NCBI RefSeq assembly: GCF_900215625.1
Contig: NZ_OBEK01000003.1
Span: 310,001-374,000 of the forward strand
Length of the DNA stretch: 64,000 nt
Origin: Terribacillus aidingensis
GTDB taxonomy: Bacteria > Bacillota > Bacilli > Bacillales > Amphibacillaceae
Reading direction: 5' to 3'
Below are positions 44,468 through 53,885 of this stretch, in pieces. Both the position numbers and the translations under genes were made by a program. The notes under the pieces were generated by a model, which worked only from the letters and a program-made list of their open reading frames with translations, was not told the origin of the DNA and did not search any database. Each line of letters opens with the position of its first letter. Position 1 is the stretch's first letter.

Positions 44468-45067
44468 TTAATATACCGTGTAATTCTGGCCTGTTTGAGC
44501 GCCTGCAATACTTTTTATGTATGCATTGGATACGCGGTCAACGGGTACTGGGTTGAAGCCATCGAAAAAGGCTCCGTATTTGCTAAGTGACTCTTCCACG
44601 ATTGTTGGGCTAACACTATTAATGCGGATGCCGTTTTTCAATTCAATTGCCGCAGATTTAACAAAGGAAGCAACACCGGCATTGGCCATGGCAGCAGAAG
44701 ATCCATGTACAATTGGATCATCCATCATAACACCAGTTGTTAATGTAAAGCTTCCATTCGCATTTAAGTAATGCTGCCCGATTAGAACTAAGTTGATTTG
44801 CCCAAGCAGCTTACTTTGTACGGCGACTGTGTTTAATTCAGGTGTCATTTCTTCCAGCTTCTTAAACGAGGCAGATCCTGTAGCACTTACAACCGCGTCG
44901 ATGTTATCAATCGACTTATACATTTTTTCTATTTCTTCCGGTGAAGTTAAATCTAATTGGTAATCTCCGCTCTTGCTGCCGACTCTAATTACTTCATGTT
45001 GCTCTTCCAGCTTTCTCACTATATTGCTTCCAATTGTACCTGTTGCACCTATTACAATAATCTTCAA
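44468..45067 (-). CDS. Short SDR-type NAD(P)-binding protein
   Basis: A 199-residue Rossmann protein: GATGTIGSNIVRKL (7-20), an atypical acidic/basic second strand (VGSKSGDYQLDL), SATGSASF near 61, and the C-terminal half containing AMANAGVASFVKSAAIEL with NGIRINSVSPTIVEES. The classical YxxxK is replaced by a MANAGVASF context, as in a subgroup of short SDRs. Substrate unknown. It is a single gene with its own terminator. Confidence 0.85.
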   Translation of the reverse strand: MKIIVIGATGTIGSNIVRKLEEQHEVIRVGSKSGDYQLDLTSPEEIEKMYKSIDNIDAVVSATGSASFKKLEEMTPELNTVAVQSKLLGQINLVLIGQHYLNANGSFTLTTGVMMDDPIVHGSSAAMANAGVASFVKSAAIELKNGIRINSVSPTIVEESLSKYGAFFDGFNPVPVDRVSNAYIKSIAGAQTGQNYTVY

Positions 45068-45142
45068 AAGAAACGCTCCCCTTCTATCTAAATTACTGTC
45101 TCTCTTTCTAAATTAGCATAAAATTGGTAAAATTTCTTCTAA

Positions 45143-45766
45143 TCAGTCAAAAACACTCGCTTTCTTTTTATTATGAAGAAAAGAAAACAGCATCTGAATT
45201 TGTGCATTTGTATTCCGCTTTAACGACAAAGGCGGAAGCTCTGATTCTCCGAAGAAACCAATTTCACTTGTTTCCACACCCTCTTGTGCTCCGCCGCCAA
45301 CAATCTCGCACTGAAGAAATACTTTATAATAATGAAACAGCTGTGGTTTGTCGGTATGCTTATCCGAATCCAATACTGCCAGCAGCTTTACAGGCTTCAC
45401 ATCAAATCCTGACTCTTCTTTCATTTCTTTTACGACGTTCTCCCCCGCAGATAAACCAATCTCACAAAAACCGCCTGGCAGAGACCAGCGATTATCCATC
45501 TTTTCTTTCACAAGCAGCAGTTTATCACCCTTAAAAACAATACCGCGCACATCGAGTTTCGGTGTAGGATACCCTTTTTCGGCTGCCAGCATCTCTTCCA
45601 TATCTTCTGCTGGTTCTCCCGTGTAAGTTGCAATAATCTCTGAACTAAGCTGCTGTAGCTCTGTGTATCTTTCTTTGTCGAAAACATCCTTTGAAAAATG
45701 CAGTCCCGCTTGTGAGATTGCTTGCATTCTTCTTGCCCATTCCAACCATTTTTCCAAGACTATCAC
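45143..45766 (-). CDS. Nudix hydrolase with N-terminal helper domain (YjhB-like)
   Basis: Hydrolyses nucleoside-diphosphate-linked compounds. The 207 residues have an N-terminal helical segment (about 1-60, LEWARRMQAISQAGLHFSKD), typical of the NUDIX N-terminal family, and a Nudix box GGFCEIGLSAGENVVKEMKEESGF (about 97-120), in which the usual RE is KE, and EExG is present as EESG. The metal-binding Glu residues are retained. Function in ADP-ribose or NADH turnover is a guess. Confidence 0.9.
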   Translation of the reverse strand: MIVLEKWLEWARRMQAISQAGLHFSKDVFDKERYTELQQLSSEIIATYTGEPAEDMEEMLAAEKGYPTPKLDVRGIVFKGDKLLLVKEKMDNRWSLPGGFCEIGLSAGENVVKEMKEESGFDVKPVKLLAVLDSDKHTDKPQLFHYYKVFLQCEIVGGGAQEGVETSEIGFFGESELPPLSLKRNTNAQIQMLFSFLHNKKKASVFD

Positions 45767-45784
45767 CTATTATCCTGTTGTTTT

Positions 45785-46828
45785 TTATGCTTCGTCTACT
45801 AGTTTATGCATCAGATTCTGTACAGTGATAGGCATTGCAGCATTTGGGTTTTGTCCGCACCACAAGCTCATAGCCTCTCTATCATGGTTTTGTGCTGCGT
45901 TCGATCGGATTGATTTGGTTAATGTATTTTGTATCGGAAAGGGAGGGAGTTCCGTCTCCACCTTGCGCATGTCACGAATAAAGTTATTTTCAATACCCCG
46001 GGCTGCCTTGCCAGAAAAAGCACTTGTTAAGGTTGTTTTGTCTTGCATGCGCTTTTCCAGAATGGCTTGTTTATGTAACATATGTGCACCACTTTCTGAA
46101 CAAGTTAATAACGCTGTACCAAGCTGTGCTGCTTGTGCACCAAGACATTTGGCAGCCTGTATCCCGCGCCGATCCATTATGCCGCCTGCAGCGATAACAG
46201 GTATGTTTACTTGATCGACTGTCTGTGGAATTAGCGCCATCAGCCCAATCATACTTTGCTCCACTCCAGCTAAGAAGTTGCCGCGATGACCGCCTGCTTC
46301 ACTGCCCTGCATAACGACAGCATCCATTCCCGATGCTTCAACGGCTAAAGCTTCAGCCACCGTCGTTGCCGTACCGATTGTATAAATGCCTGCTTGCTTT
46401 AGGGTGTGGATTATCTCATCAGAAGGAATGCCGAAAGTGAACGAACAGACCGATACCTTTTCTTCTATTAGCACAGTGATTTGGTCATGAAAATCCTTTT
46501 CTGTTTGCTCAAAAGATCTGAACACACGAACCTTGCTCGATCCCTGGAAAGACTGCAGCGCTTCCTCTGCTTTGCTGATTTTCTCTTCGTCTATCTGATA
46601 AGACTGCGGAACGAACAGATTAATGCCAAAAGACTTTTTAGTCTTTCTCTTCACATCTTGAATCTGCTGTCGTGTGCTTTCCGCGTTTAAATACCCTGCC
46701 CCAATCATCCCTAATCCGCCCGCTTCAGACACAGCTGTAACTAATTCTGTTGTCGTAGTGCCGCCTGCCATTGGTGCCTGGATGATGGGGTGATTGATGG
46801 ATAACGCTTTTAGAAAATGACTCGCCAT
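45785..46828 (-). CDS. Nitronate monooxygenase (2-nitropropane dioxygenase family)
   Basis: An FMN enzyme of 347 residues that oxidises propionate 3-nitronate or other nitronates. Features are PIIQAPMAGGTTTTELVTAVSEAGGLGMIGAGY (15-45, pieces of FMN site), the catalytic-region QGSEAGGHRG (about 173-182) with its His, and IPVIAAGGIMDRRGIQAAKCLGAQAAQLGTAL near 208. It follows a VOC gene in the same direction by about 28 bases, so the two may be cotranscribed. Confidence 0.93.
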   Translation of the reverse strand: MASHFLKALSINHPIIQAPMAGGTTTTELVTAVSEAGGLGMIGAGYLNAESTRQQIQDVKRKTKKSFGINLFVPQSYQIDEEKISKAEEALQSFQGSSKVRVFRSFEQTEKDFHDQITVLIEEKVSVCSFTFGIPSDEIIHTLKQAGIYTIGTATTVAEALAVEASGMDAVVMQGSEAGGHRGNFLAGVEQSMIGLMALIPQTVDQVNIPVIAAGGIMDRRGIQAAKCLGAQAAQLGTALLTCSESGAHMLHKQAILEKRMQDKTTLTSAFSGKAARGIENNFIRDMRKVETELPPFPIQNTLTKSIRSNAAQNHDREAMSLWCGQNPNAAMPITVQNLMHKLVDEA

Positions 46829-46855
46829 CTTCTGACTCCTCTCTTTATCATCCGT

Positions 46856-47311
46856 TTAATGGTTCTTCTTCTCCCATTCGCTCAAGTACATCCGGCCGGT
46901 TATCTTATGCGGATTTTCTATTTTTGTAATAAGCTCTAGGCTGTTCCCATCTATATCATTAAAATGAATCTTGGCATGGGCCATGTTATCATGTGCCATA
47001 ACAAAGGCTTCATGAGGCTCAAAACCAAAAGCTTCTCTTGGCTGGTAACCCCTTTCTTTTAACCATTGCGAGGCGCCTTTTAAGTTCTCCAAGCTAACTT
47101 GAAATGCTACGTGTCTGATGGATGGATGGTAAGCAAGCTCTGCTTTATCTGATTCCCAAAGCCCAAGCCAGCTATGGTTTTTCTTAATCCAAAAAAATGC
47201 TAAACGATCTTCATGGATATGGGACAGCTCCAGTCCTAATCCTTCATAAAACGCAATAGACTTTTTCAAGTCTCTAACCGGCAAATGTGCTTCGTATAAT
47301 CCTTCTATCAT
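46856..47311 (-). CDS. VOC-family (glyoxalase/dioxygenase fold) protein
   Basis: A 151-residue protein with the paired beta-alpha-beta-beta-beta modules of the vicinal oxygen chelate fold: HLPVRDLKKSIAFYEGLGLELSH at the start, IRHVAFQVSLENL in the middle and AKIHFNDIDGNSLELITK at the end. Metal-binding His7, His near 70 and Glu near 128 are plausible. The ATG at 47311 has AAGGGGG upstream. FosB or glyoxalase activity cannot be decided from sequence. Confidence 0.85.
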   Translation of the reverse strand: MIEGLYEAHLPVRDLKKSIAFYEGLGLELSHIHEDRLAFFWIKKNHSWLGLWESDKAELAYHPSIRHVAFQVSLENLKGASQWLKERGYQPREAFGFEPHEAFVMAHDNMAHAKIHFNDIDGNSLELITKIENPHKITGRMYLSEWEKKNH

Positions 47312-47399
47312 GCTCTTCTCCCCCTTCATCAGCTAACCAAAATATAACAATTATTAATCCTTTTGAGAATAGCATTTTATCACTAGCCTCTTGATGAAA

Positions 47400-47428
47400 A
47401 AAGGCTGTGGTGCTTTCCCACAGCCTTT
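47400..47428 (-). terminator. Terminator after the Dha kinase locus
   Basis: Arms AAAGGCTGTGG and CCACAGCCTTT with a seven-base loop; on the minus strand six T follow. Confidence 0.88.
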
Positions 47429-47451
47429 GCTTGTTTACTAGTTTGTATGTC

Positions 47452-48681
47452 TTATTTCAAGCTGCTCGCTAATTTCGTGAAAATAACGCCCAAGGCATGC
47501 GCACCAGCATCCGGATAACCAAGACTGCGCTCACCAACCGTGCCTGCGCGTCCCATGCGTGCCACAATATCCTTTGTTTTTTCTGCCCCATCCACTGCTG
47601 CTTTAGCACCTTTTTGAAAAGCAGTCTTGACGTCATTTCCATCTGCTGCACTTTGCTGCCAGCTGTTTGCACAAGGAACGAGTGCATCGATAAGTGTCTT
47701 ATCGCCAACATCCGCTCCCCGGCCAAACGAGCGTTCACCAATATCCTGAATACCCGCAGCCACACGCTGCAGCATGTCAGCAAACTCCGCTACTGAAAGC
47801 TCTTTTTTCTGTCCAGCTGCTCTTCCAGCCGCCCGGAAGGCACCTCCCCAAATCGGGCCAGATGCGCCGCCGCAATACTCCATAATCACCATGGAAGAGC
47901 TATTTAGGAAACGCTCAATCGTGAGATGTTCCTGCGCAGTTATATGCTTCCATTCTCGCTTCAGCTGGCGGAATCCCTTCGCAACACTATTGCCGAAATC
48001 ACCATCTCCCGCATACGTATCCAGTTTATTGAATGCCGCCTCATTCTCAATAATAATCTCACTCATCTTATCTACTAAATAAATGATATTTTCTAAGGTG
48101 ATCGTTTCATTTGCTACCTTTGCATAATCATTCGGTGTTTCCACTGTGAAGCTTGCTTCTGTCTCTCCATCTTCCTCTGCTAGTTCAGTAAATGCCGGCT
48201 GATCAACTGGTCCGTCTACTTTCATTGCTGGCGTATCAGAAGGAGTGGATAACAGGGTGCGCAGTTCCTCGTCCAAGGACATTATCGTAACCGACACACC
48301 AGCCATGTCGATACTTGTCATGTAGTTGCCGACGAAAGTCCGATTCACACGGATGTTTCGCTTGGTAAGCTCCCGACTGACGGATTGATTAAACAAATAC
48401 AGCTCTTGAAGCGGCGTTCCGCCAAAGCCATTAATTAATAATGCGATATCTTCTTCCGGCTCGCCTTCTTTCAGTAAATCATCTACCATTCGTTTCGCTA
48501 GTTCATCTGCTTCTAGTACTTTTTCACGTCGAATTCCTGGTTCTCCATGAATGCCGACACCATACTCCATCTCGTCCTCAGCTAGCTGGAAAGTAGCTTC
48601 CCCGCCAGGTAATGTACAAGAAGTCAACGCAACACCAATGCTGCGGGAGCTGGAAGCCGCTTTTTCCGCTGCTGCTTTCAC
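47452..48681 (-). CDS. Dihydroxyacetone kinase, second part (C-terminal DhaK half plus DhaL)
   Basis: The 409 residues contain the second DhaK domain, including the substrate-binding His in GVGIHGEPGIRR (about 42-53), a Pro/Glu-rich linker (about 150-200), and the ATP-binding DhaL domain with the metal-binding Asp cluster LDTYAGDGDFG (about 242-252) and GGASGPIWGGAF near 282. DhaL usually has GDGDHG; here Phe replaces His. It begins with a GTG overlapping the stop of the upstream part (GTGA), with AGAAGG nine bases before. Normally the two parts are one ATP-dependent Dak protein of about 580 residues. Confidence 0.85.
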   Translation of the reverse strand: MKAAAEKAASSSRSIGVALTSCTLPGGEATFQLAEDEMEYGVGIHGEPGIRREKVLEADELAKRMVDDLLKEGEPEEDIALLINGFGGTPLQELYLFNQSVSRELTKRNIRVNRTFVGNYMTSIDMAGVSVTIMSLDEELRTLLSTPSDTPAMKVDGPVDQPAFTELAEEDGETEASFTVETPNDYAKVANETITLENIIYLVDKMSEIIIENEAAFNKLDTYAGDGDFGNSVAKGFRQLKREWKHITAQEHLTIERFLNSSSMVIMEYCGGASGPIWGGAFRAAGRAAGQKKELSVAEFADMLQRVAAGIQDIGERSFGRGADVGDKTLIDALVPCANSWQQSAADGNDVKTAFQKGAKAAVDGAEKTKDIVARMGRAGTVGERSLGYPDAGAHALGVIFTKLASSLK

Positions 48682-49187
48682 TTGTCGCGGCCTTCTGCTG
48701 CAGCTGCACCAGCAATTTTATGTACCAGGACAACACCAGCTACCCCGCGGCGTCCAACAGTATACAAGCTATCTTCCACCGCAATATCGTCATCCACTTT
48801 CACGTAATCTACTTCTAATCCATCTTCTTTGGCAAGATGTGCTGCATTCTTAAAGTTCATTATATCGCCACTGTAATTTTTGATAATCAGCAGCGTGCCG
48901 TTCTTACCTGCCGTCTCTTTAATTGCTTGATAGACTTGAATCTGTGAAGGCGATGCGAACATATCCCCGCACACAGCAGCATCCAGCATACCTTCTCCAA
49001 CAAAACCGGCATGCGCAGGCTCATGGCCGCTGCCGCCCCCACTGATCAGCGTCACCTTATCAGCTTGCGATTGTTTCCGTTTAATCACTTTATACTTTTT
49101 CATCAATTCAAGTTCCGGATGTGCAAGAACCATCCCATGACACATTTCCAGGACAACATTCTCTGGTCGATTGATAATCTTCTTCAT
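48678..49187 (-). CDS. Dihydroxyacetone kinase, first part (N-terminal DhaK half)
   Basis: The 169 residues cover the first DhaK subdomain: MKKIINRPENVVLEMCHGM and the dihydroxyacetone-binding loop LISGGGSGHEPAHAGFVG (48-65), then CGDMFASPSQIQVYQAIK and IVKNYSGDIMNF-like residues. It stops after IAGAAAAEGRDK, exactly where the chain would continue into the second half, which lies one frame away. A loss of four or seven bases here would explain the split. The start has GGAGG upstream. Both parts lack other damage, so the locus is either freshly broken or works as two chains. Confidence 0.85.
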   Translation of the reverse strand: MKKIINRPENVVLEMCHGMVLAHPELELMKKYKVIKRKQSQADKVTLISGGGSGHEPAHAGFVGEGMLDAAVCGDMFASPSQIQVYQAIKETAGKNGTLLIIKNYSGDIMNFKNAAHLAKEDGLEVDYVKVDDDIAVEDSLYTVGRRGVAGVVLVHKIAGAAAAEGRDK

Positions 49188-49356
49188 TCTGCAGTCCTCC
49201 TCTTATACAAGCAAAAGTGGCTTTCTGTTTTCAGCTTAACAGAACGGTTTAGGAATTGCACAAACTAAGTAGACTAGTCTGAAAAATACCCATCCAACAA
49301 AACATTATCCTATACACGTATTAAACGAATTATTGAACAGCAGCAAATACGACAAA

Positions 49357-49386
49357 AGCCAGAGGTTTATTTCACTTCTGGTTTCT
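49357..49386 (-). terminator. Terminator after the decayed gene
   Basis: Arms GCCAGAGG and CTTCTGGT (one mismatch) around an eight-base loop, T-rich on the minus strand. Confidence 0.6.
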
Positions 49387-49392
49387 TCATAA

Positions 49393-49894
49393 TCAATCAA
49401 ACAGCTGTTCCAAATCGAAATGTACTAATAAGGAAACCTTGGGACCTTCTGCGTTCCAATTGTGATATTCCGCGAACACACGCAATGCGTCATTATCAAA
49501 CTCTTTCTCTACTAGATATTTAACCGTAATGGAGATTGTTTCATAAGAAGCTTTTATTTCTGGATAATCGCGTTCTTCCAATTGTTAAATTAATAGAGAT
49601 TTCCACGCTGATAGTTCGGGTGTCATATAGATGATATCCTTGTTTGTGAATGCAGGAGAGGGAACATTAGAGTAGACTTATATTGCAGCTCTGGTGTAGT
49701 CCATACAACTGTTTTGGCTTATCTATCAATTTATACGCTGTCTGAAGCACCTGCTCATAAACTGCTAGTTTCTCTTTGAACTCCTCGGTAATCGTCTGGT
49801 ACATTTGGTAATCTTCCCGGTTCTCTACAGAAAATATAAACCGCAAATCAAAACCCCCATATTCTGTTCTATCTCCAAATTTTAACATAAACAA
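49393..49894 (-). pseudogene. Decayed gene of unknown function
   Basis: Three consecutive pieces can be read as one protein. The first 75 codons (from 49894) end near HQSCNIS; the text continues in another frame as VYSNVPSPAFTNKDIIYMT and then SAWKSLLI, where a TAA stops it near 49590; and in the same frame a 62-codon tail QLEERDYPEIKASYETIS follows to the end at 49393. One frameshift and one nonsense codon thus separate pieces that fit together. I do not recognise the family. The separate pieces lack good ribosome sites except the first. Confidence 0.55.
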
Positions 49895-50011
49895 TCAAAA
49901 TCTTATCTGCAAAACCTAACAGTAAAAGTGACGTTTCGCAGCTCCTGTCTGTGTTAAAATAATAATAAATGAACATGCTTTTCATTCTATGAATAAGGAA
50001 CGGGAACCTAT

Positions 50012-51220
50012 ATGAATAAAAAAGATATCGCAACAATCCGAAGACAATTTAAAAAAGGCAATGATAAACTCCGAATCTCGGATATTTTTAACGTATATAT
50101 TATGAAAGAATCCAGTGATATTTATCATCACGAAAGTATGCCATTTGGAATGTTAGATGAAGACCAGCAAGAACTCTTTCTCGGAAACTTCAAAAAGGTG
50201 CTGGCCGGGCAGCTCGATGAGAAGTTATTTGAACTGAAATTTAAAAGAGATGCGGAAGACAGCAGTCAATTGATTTTGCACCGCGGGTTACTTACCAACG
50301 ATGTGGAAGAGTGGACAAATGATATGCTCGCTCTTGTGGCCAAGATGCTGCAGGACAGGCAGTATGAGCATGATGTTGTTATCTCCTTCATCAAAGCGGA
50401 GTACCTGAAAGCGCAGAAACGCTCAAGCGACGAAGCAGAGGAAAGTGCGAATGATACGATGTATTCCCACTCCTTCCTGCTATGCAGCATCAATAAAACA
50501 CAGGAACCAAAGAAAGAATTGGAATTTGATTATGTGGAACGTGAATTCAAGTACAATGTGACAGTCAATCCCGTTATCAACTTGCAGGCACCGCTTTCCG
50601 GCTTTCTCTTCCCTTGCTTTAATGATAGCGCAGCAGATGTAAACCATGTGCTGTACTCTACCGCTAAAGCATATGAGCCAGACACCACATTCATTGAAGA
50701 TGTTCTGACCGCAGAAGAAATCATGACCGCAAGAGATGATAAAAGTGTGTTTGAAGAAATAGTCAAAGATATTACTGGAGATCATCTCAGTACATCCGCG
50801 CTCGCAAATGTTTATGAGGAAATCAATCGTGTTGTGGAAGAAAACGAAGAAGATGAAGCACCAAAGCTTGATCGGAACGATGTCCAGCGCGTCTTGACGC
50901 TGAGCGGTGTAGAAAACGTCACGCCTGAAAAGGTCGAAACTGCTTATCAGAAGGTAATCGATGATGAGAAATATGAAATGAAAGCAACAAGTGTTATTCC
51001 TAAGTACAACTCTAAATCGATCAAAATTAAAACAAAAGTCGCCAATATCGCCATCAGCCCAGAAGATTTACGTTATGTACGGCAAGTTGTCTTCAACAAT
51101 AAACGCTGCATTATGATTGAAGTAGAAGAAGATACAGTCATTGAAGGGTTTACAATGGCCGAAGAGTCACTAGTGAATAAGGTAAGCGAGAAAGAACCAG
51201 AAAACGCTATTACAGAATAA
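50012..51220 (+). CDS. DUF4317 domain protein
   Basis: The 402-residue cytosolic protein begins MNKKDIATIRRQFKKGNDKLRI and has the DUF4317 pattern DIFNVYIMKESSDIYHHES and YSHSFLLCSINKT. It is found widely in Firmicutes with no established function. The C-terminal half is acidic (EENEEDEAPKLDRNDVQRV) and ends with a beta-rich region NSKSIKIKTKVANIAISPEDL. It has an AAGGAACGGG-type site and a terminator, and is transcribed alone. Confidence 0.88.
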   Translation: MNKKDIATIRRQFKKGNDKLRISDIFNVYIMKESSDIYHHESMPFGMLDEDQQELFLGNFKKVLAGQLDEKLFELKFKRDAEDSSQLILHRGLLTNDVEEWTNDMLALVAKMLQDRQYEHDVVISFIKAEYLKAQKRSSDEAEESANDTMYSHSFLLCSINKTQEPKKELEFDYVEREFKYNVTVNPVINLQAPLSGFLFPCFNDSAADVNHVLYSTAKAYEPDTTFIEDVLTAEEIMTARDDKSVFEEIVKDITGDHLSTSALANVYEEINRVVEENEEDEAPKLDRNDVQRVLTLSGVENVTPEKVETAYQKVIDDEKYEMKATSVIPKYNSKSIKIKTKVANIAISPEDLRYVRQVVFNNKRCIMIEVEEDTVIEGFTMAEESLVNKVSEKEPENAITE

Positions 51221-51223
51221 AAC

Positions 51224-51257
51224 AAGGATGCTGCCGTGTGCAGCATCCTTGTTTATA
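51224..51257. terminator. Shared bidirectional terminator
   Basis: Arms AAACAAGGATGCTGC and GCAGCATCCTTGTTT with a five-base loop, between convergent genes. Confidence 0.92.
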
Positions 51258-51259
51258 AT

Positions 51260-53347
51260 TTAAGCTTTTGCTTTCTTTCTTTTGAAAAGATACATAACTG
51301 CACCTGCAGCGAGCAATACAGCTCCTGTCAGCATATACATAAACATATTTGTAGCCGTGTTCGGGAGCTGTTTGCCTTTCACAACATTATCATTGTCATC
51401 AGCAACTTTAACAAAGTTACCATCTGAAACATTGTTCGAGTTATTTCCGCCCTTGTTTCCGGAATTCGGCGGAGGCGTCACTCCATTTTTATCTTGATCA
51501 TCATTATCGTCGTCATTTGTGTCATTGCCTTGATCATCATCTTTCGGTTCTTCTTGCGGCTTTTGTTGATCATCCTTGTTATCTCCATCACCATTTGGAT
51601 CTTCATCATTTGAATTAGGATCCGGGTTTTCATCACTTGGTTCTTCTGGTTCAACCGGATTTGACGGTTCTGGGTTCTCGCCTAACAAGTCAGTAATTCT
51701 TCCCTCTATTACAGGGTCAACAACACCGTTTAAATCTTCTACCATATAATCACGGAACTGCTCCCAATCAATCTCGCCTAAATCTTGTACACGGCCTTCT
51801 GCATACGCATTTGCAAATACATCGTAACCATCTCCGCCTTTGGCAGTGAAATTATTCGTTGTGACAAGATAGGTTTGGTCCGGTTGGATATACGAATACG
51901 TGTCACCATTTTTCACTTGCATCGAAACGATTCGGGATCCTGCTTCTTTCGTGCTGTCATAGCTGAACTTCATTCCAGAAACTTGCATGAATCCGCCACT
52001 TTCCTCAGGAGCCAATCGAACACTGTATTCTAAGATTTGCTTAATTTCATCCCCACTCAACTCTACCACGGCAGGATCGTTCCCGAATGGCAGAACGGTA
52101 ATTACTTCACCTACAGTAATCGGACCTTGATCAATTGCTGCACGAATACCGCCGCCGTTCTGCATGGCAATGGAAACTTCCGGCATTTTCTCCTGGGCTT
52201 TTGCTAGCATAGCATCCGTAATAAGGTTGCCTAATGCCGTTTCATTTGCTCGCACACTTACATCACTGTCAGAAAGACGCGGGTTGGTAAGCGGTTTCTG
52301 TGCGACAGCACCTGTTTCTTGATTGGACATTTCGTCAACTTCTGCTTTGTAAGATGCCAGCACTTGAGATGCTTCGGAATCTGCAGTTTTACTTTCAACG
52401 TCAATTAAATGACCTTCAGAATGTACAACTTGTCCTTCTCCATTAAACGCCACATGCAATTCCCCTAAGTTCTGTGCATACTGATAACCTTGAACAACTA
52501 CTGTCGGATCTTTCGGAGCGCCATTCTCATCCGTATCAACTATTGTCGGCTGTTCCAATTTTGTATGCGAGTGACCGCCTACGATTACATCAATACCATC
52601 CACTTGCTCTGCCAGCATTAAATCATTACCAACAGCAGGATTACTGTCATAGCCAATATGTGTAAGTGCAACAACCTTATCTATACCCATATCTTCAAAC
52701 GCTTTAACAGCTCTTTCTGCTTCCGCAGCGTAATTCGTTATTTGCGCATTAACTGGACTCGAAGTTTCCAGCGTTTCCTCGGTCGTCAGCCCGAAGATAC
52801 CAATCTTTTCACCGTCTACTTCTTTTACAATCCCGTCATATACATTGCTGTCTTGTGCGTTTTCTGCAAATGTATTGCTTACCTTGTTTCCGACAAATGG
52901 ATCACCAGAAAAATCTACGTTGGAAGAAATGAAGGGAAAATTCGCTTTTTCAATAAACGCTGACAATGATTGATGTCCGTTCTCTGAAGAACCTAAATCA
53001 AACTCATGGTTACCGAATGTCATCGCATCGATATTCATCATGTTCAATAGAGCCAAGTCCGCTTGTCCTTGAAACTTGTTGAAATAAAGTGTGCCGGAGA
53101 AAACATCTCCTGCGTTGAGAAGCAGCGCATTCGGATTTTGTGCCCGCACTTCCTCAATCGCCGTAATCATCTTCGGCAAAGGCTCCACATGCGCATGTGT
53201 ATCGTTCATGTGCATGATTGTTAAAGAGAAATTCTCTGCTTTCTCATCCGCAGCGTATGTACTAGTTGGCAAAGCAATAGATGATGATAGAATTGTAATA
53301 ATAGCAGCCGCACTCAATGAAAACTTAAAACGATTCTTACCCTTCAT
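51260..53347 (-). CDS. Cell-wall anchored 5'-nucleotidase / metallophosphoesterase
   Basis: An exported phosphatase of 695 residues acting on extracellular nucleotides. A signal peptide (1-32, KFSLSAAAIITILSSSIALP) is followed by the calcineurin-like metallophosphatase domain with MHMNDTHAHVEP (45-56), NAGDVFSGT, TFGNHEFDLGS and VGGHSHTK, then the 5'-nucleotidase C-terminal domain (NGGGIRAAIDQGPITVGEV, near 395). A long Asp/Asn/Pro/Glu-rich linker (about 555-640) precedes the sorting signal LPNTA (661-665), a hydrophobic helix and KRKKAKA tail. LPNTA is the target of class D (SrtC/SrtD-like) sortases; no sortase gene is in the window. Confidence 0.93.
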   Translation of the reverse strand: MKGKNRFKFSLSAAAIITILSSSIALPTSTYAADEKAENFSLTIMHMNDTHAHVEPLPKMITAIEEVRAQNPNALLLNAGDVFSGTLYFNKFQGQADLALLNMMNIDAMTFGNHEFDLGSSENGHQSLSAFIEKANFPFISSNVDFSGDPFVGNKVSNTFAENAQDSNVYDGIVKEVDGEKIGIFGLTTEETLETSSPVNAQITNYAAEAERAVKAFEDMGIDKVVALTHIGYDSNPAVGNDLMLAEQVDGIDVIVGGHSHTKLEQPTIVDTDENGAPKDPTVVVQGYQYAQNLGELHVAFNGEGQVVHSEGHLIDVESKTADSEASQVLASYKAEVDEMSNQETGAVAQKPLTNPRLSDSDVSVRANETALGNLITDAMLAKAQEKMPEVSIAMQNGGGIRAAIDQGPITVGEVITVLPFGNDPAVVELSGDEIKQILEYSVRLAPEESGGFMQVSGMKFSYDSTKEAGSRIVSMQVKNGDTYSYIQPDQTYLVTTNNFTAKGGDGYDVFANAYAEGRVQDLGEIDWEQFRDYMVEDLNGVVDPVIEGRITDLLGENPEPSNPVEPEEPSDENPDPNSNDEDPNGDGDNKDDQQKPQEEPKDDDQGNDTNDDDNDDQDKNGVTPPPNSGNKGGNNSNNVSDGNFVKVADDNDNVVKGKQLPNTATNMFMYMLTGAVLLAAGAVMYLFKRKKAKA

Positions 53348-53449
53348 AAATAAGATCCCCCCAAAAGTTTAATTTCGACAAGAAGTATATTTCTACCGTA
53401 CGCAACCTTTGTCGACTCTCCCACTATATTGTAGAAGCATACTATTAAC

Positions 53450-53876
53450 TTAACATGAAGAGATTGTTAATTTATAAAAAAGTTTCGTACTTTTCTCATA
53501 ACTTACTAAGTTCTTATTCGTCCGCATCTTGTTCGGAATATAAAAAACATCACGAGTAATTGTCATTTCAACAATCAAAGCTAATTGCTCCAGCAGATTC
53601 TGCTGCTTCAAGATACTCAACTTGAGAATTGGTTATATCGCTCAACGAGAAACTCTTCTTCTCCTTTACTGATTTCGCTTCAAAAACAATAGAGCGTCCT
53701 TTATAGGTCCCGTCATAATCAACCGTACTTTTCACAGAGAACACGCATACGTACTTACTAGGGCCTGCATTGCGTATGATCGCCATAGGAGTTGGTCGTT
53801 TATTGATTAATGCTTTACCTTTGGTCTGATACAAATTATTTGTATATTCAAGTACGTTCTCGAAATCCATTCGCAT
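53450..53876 (-). pseudogene. RecU-like Holliday junction resolvase, frameshifted (phage remnant)
   Basis: The first 102 codons read MRMDFENVLEYTNNLYQTKGKALINKRPTP with the RecU catalytic acid set STVDYDGTYKGRSIVFEAKSV and SQVEYLEAAESAGAIS. They then stop at 53568. The remaining RecU-like text (ALIVEMTITRDVFYIPNKM) continues in the next frame, so one frameshift near 53580 breaks the gene. The family normally runs about 140-200 residues. The phage-type shortness and decayed neighbours suggest a prophage origin. Confidence 0.72.
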
Positions 53877-53885
53877 TTCCCGTAG

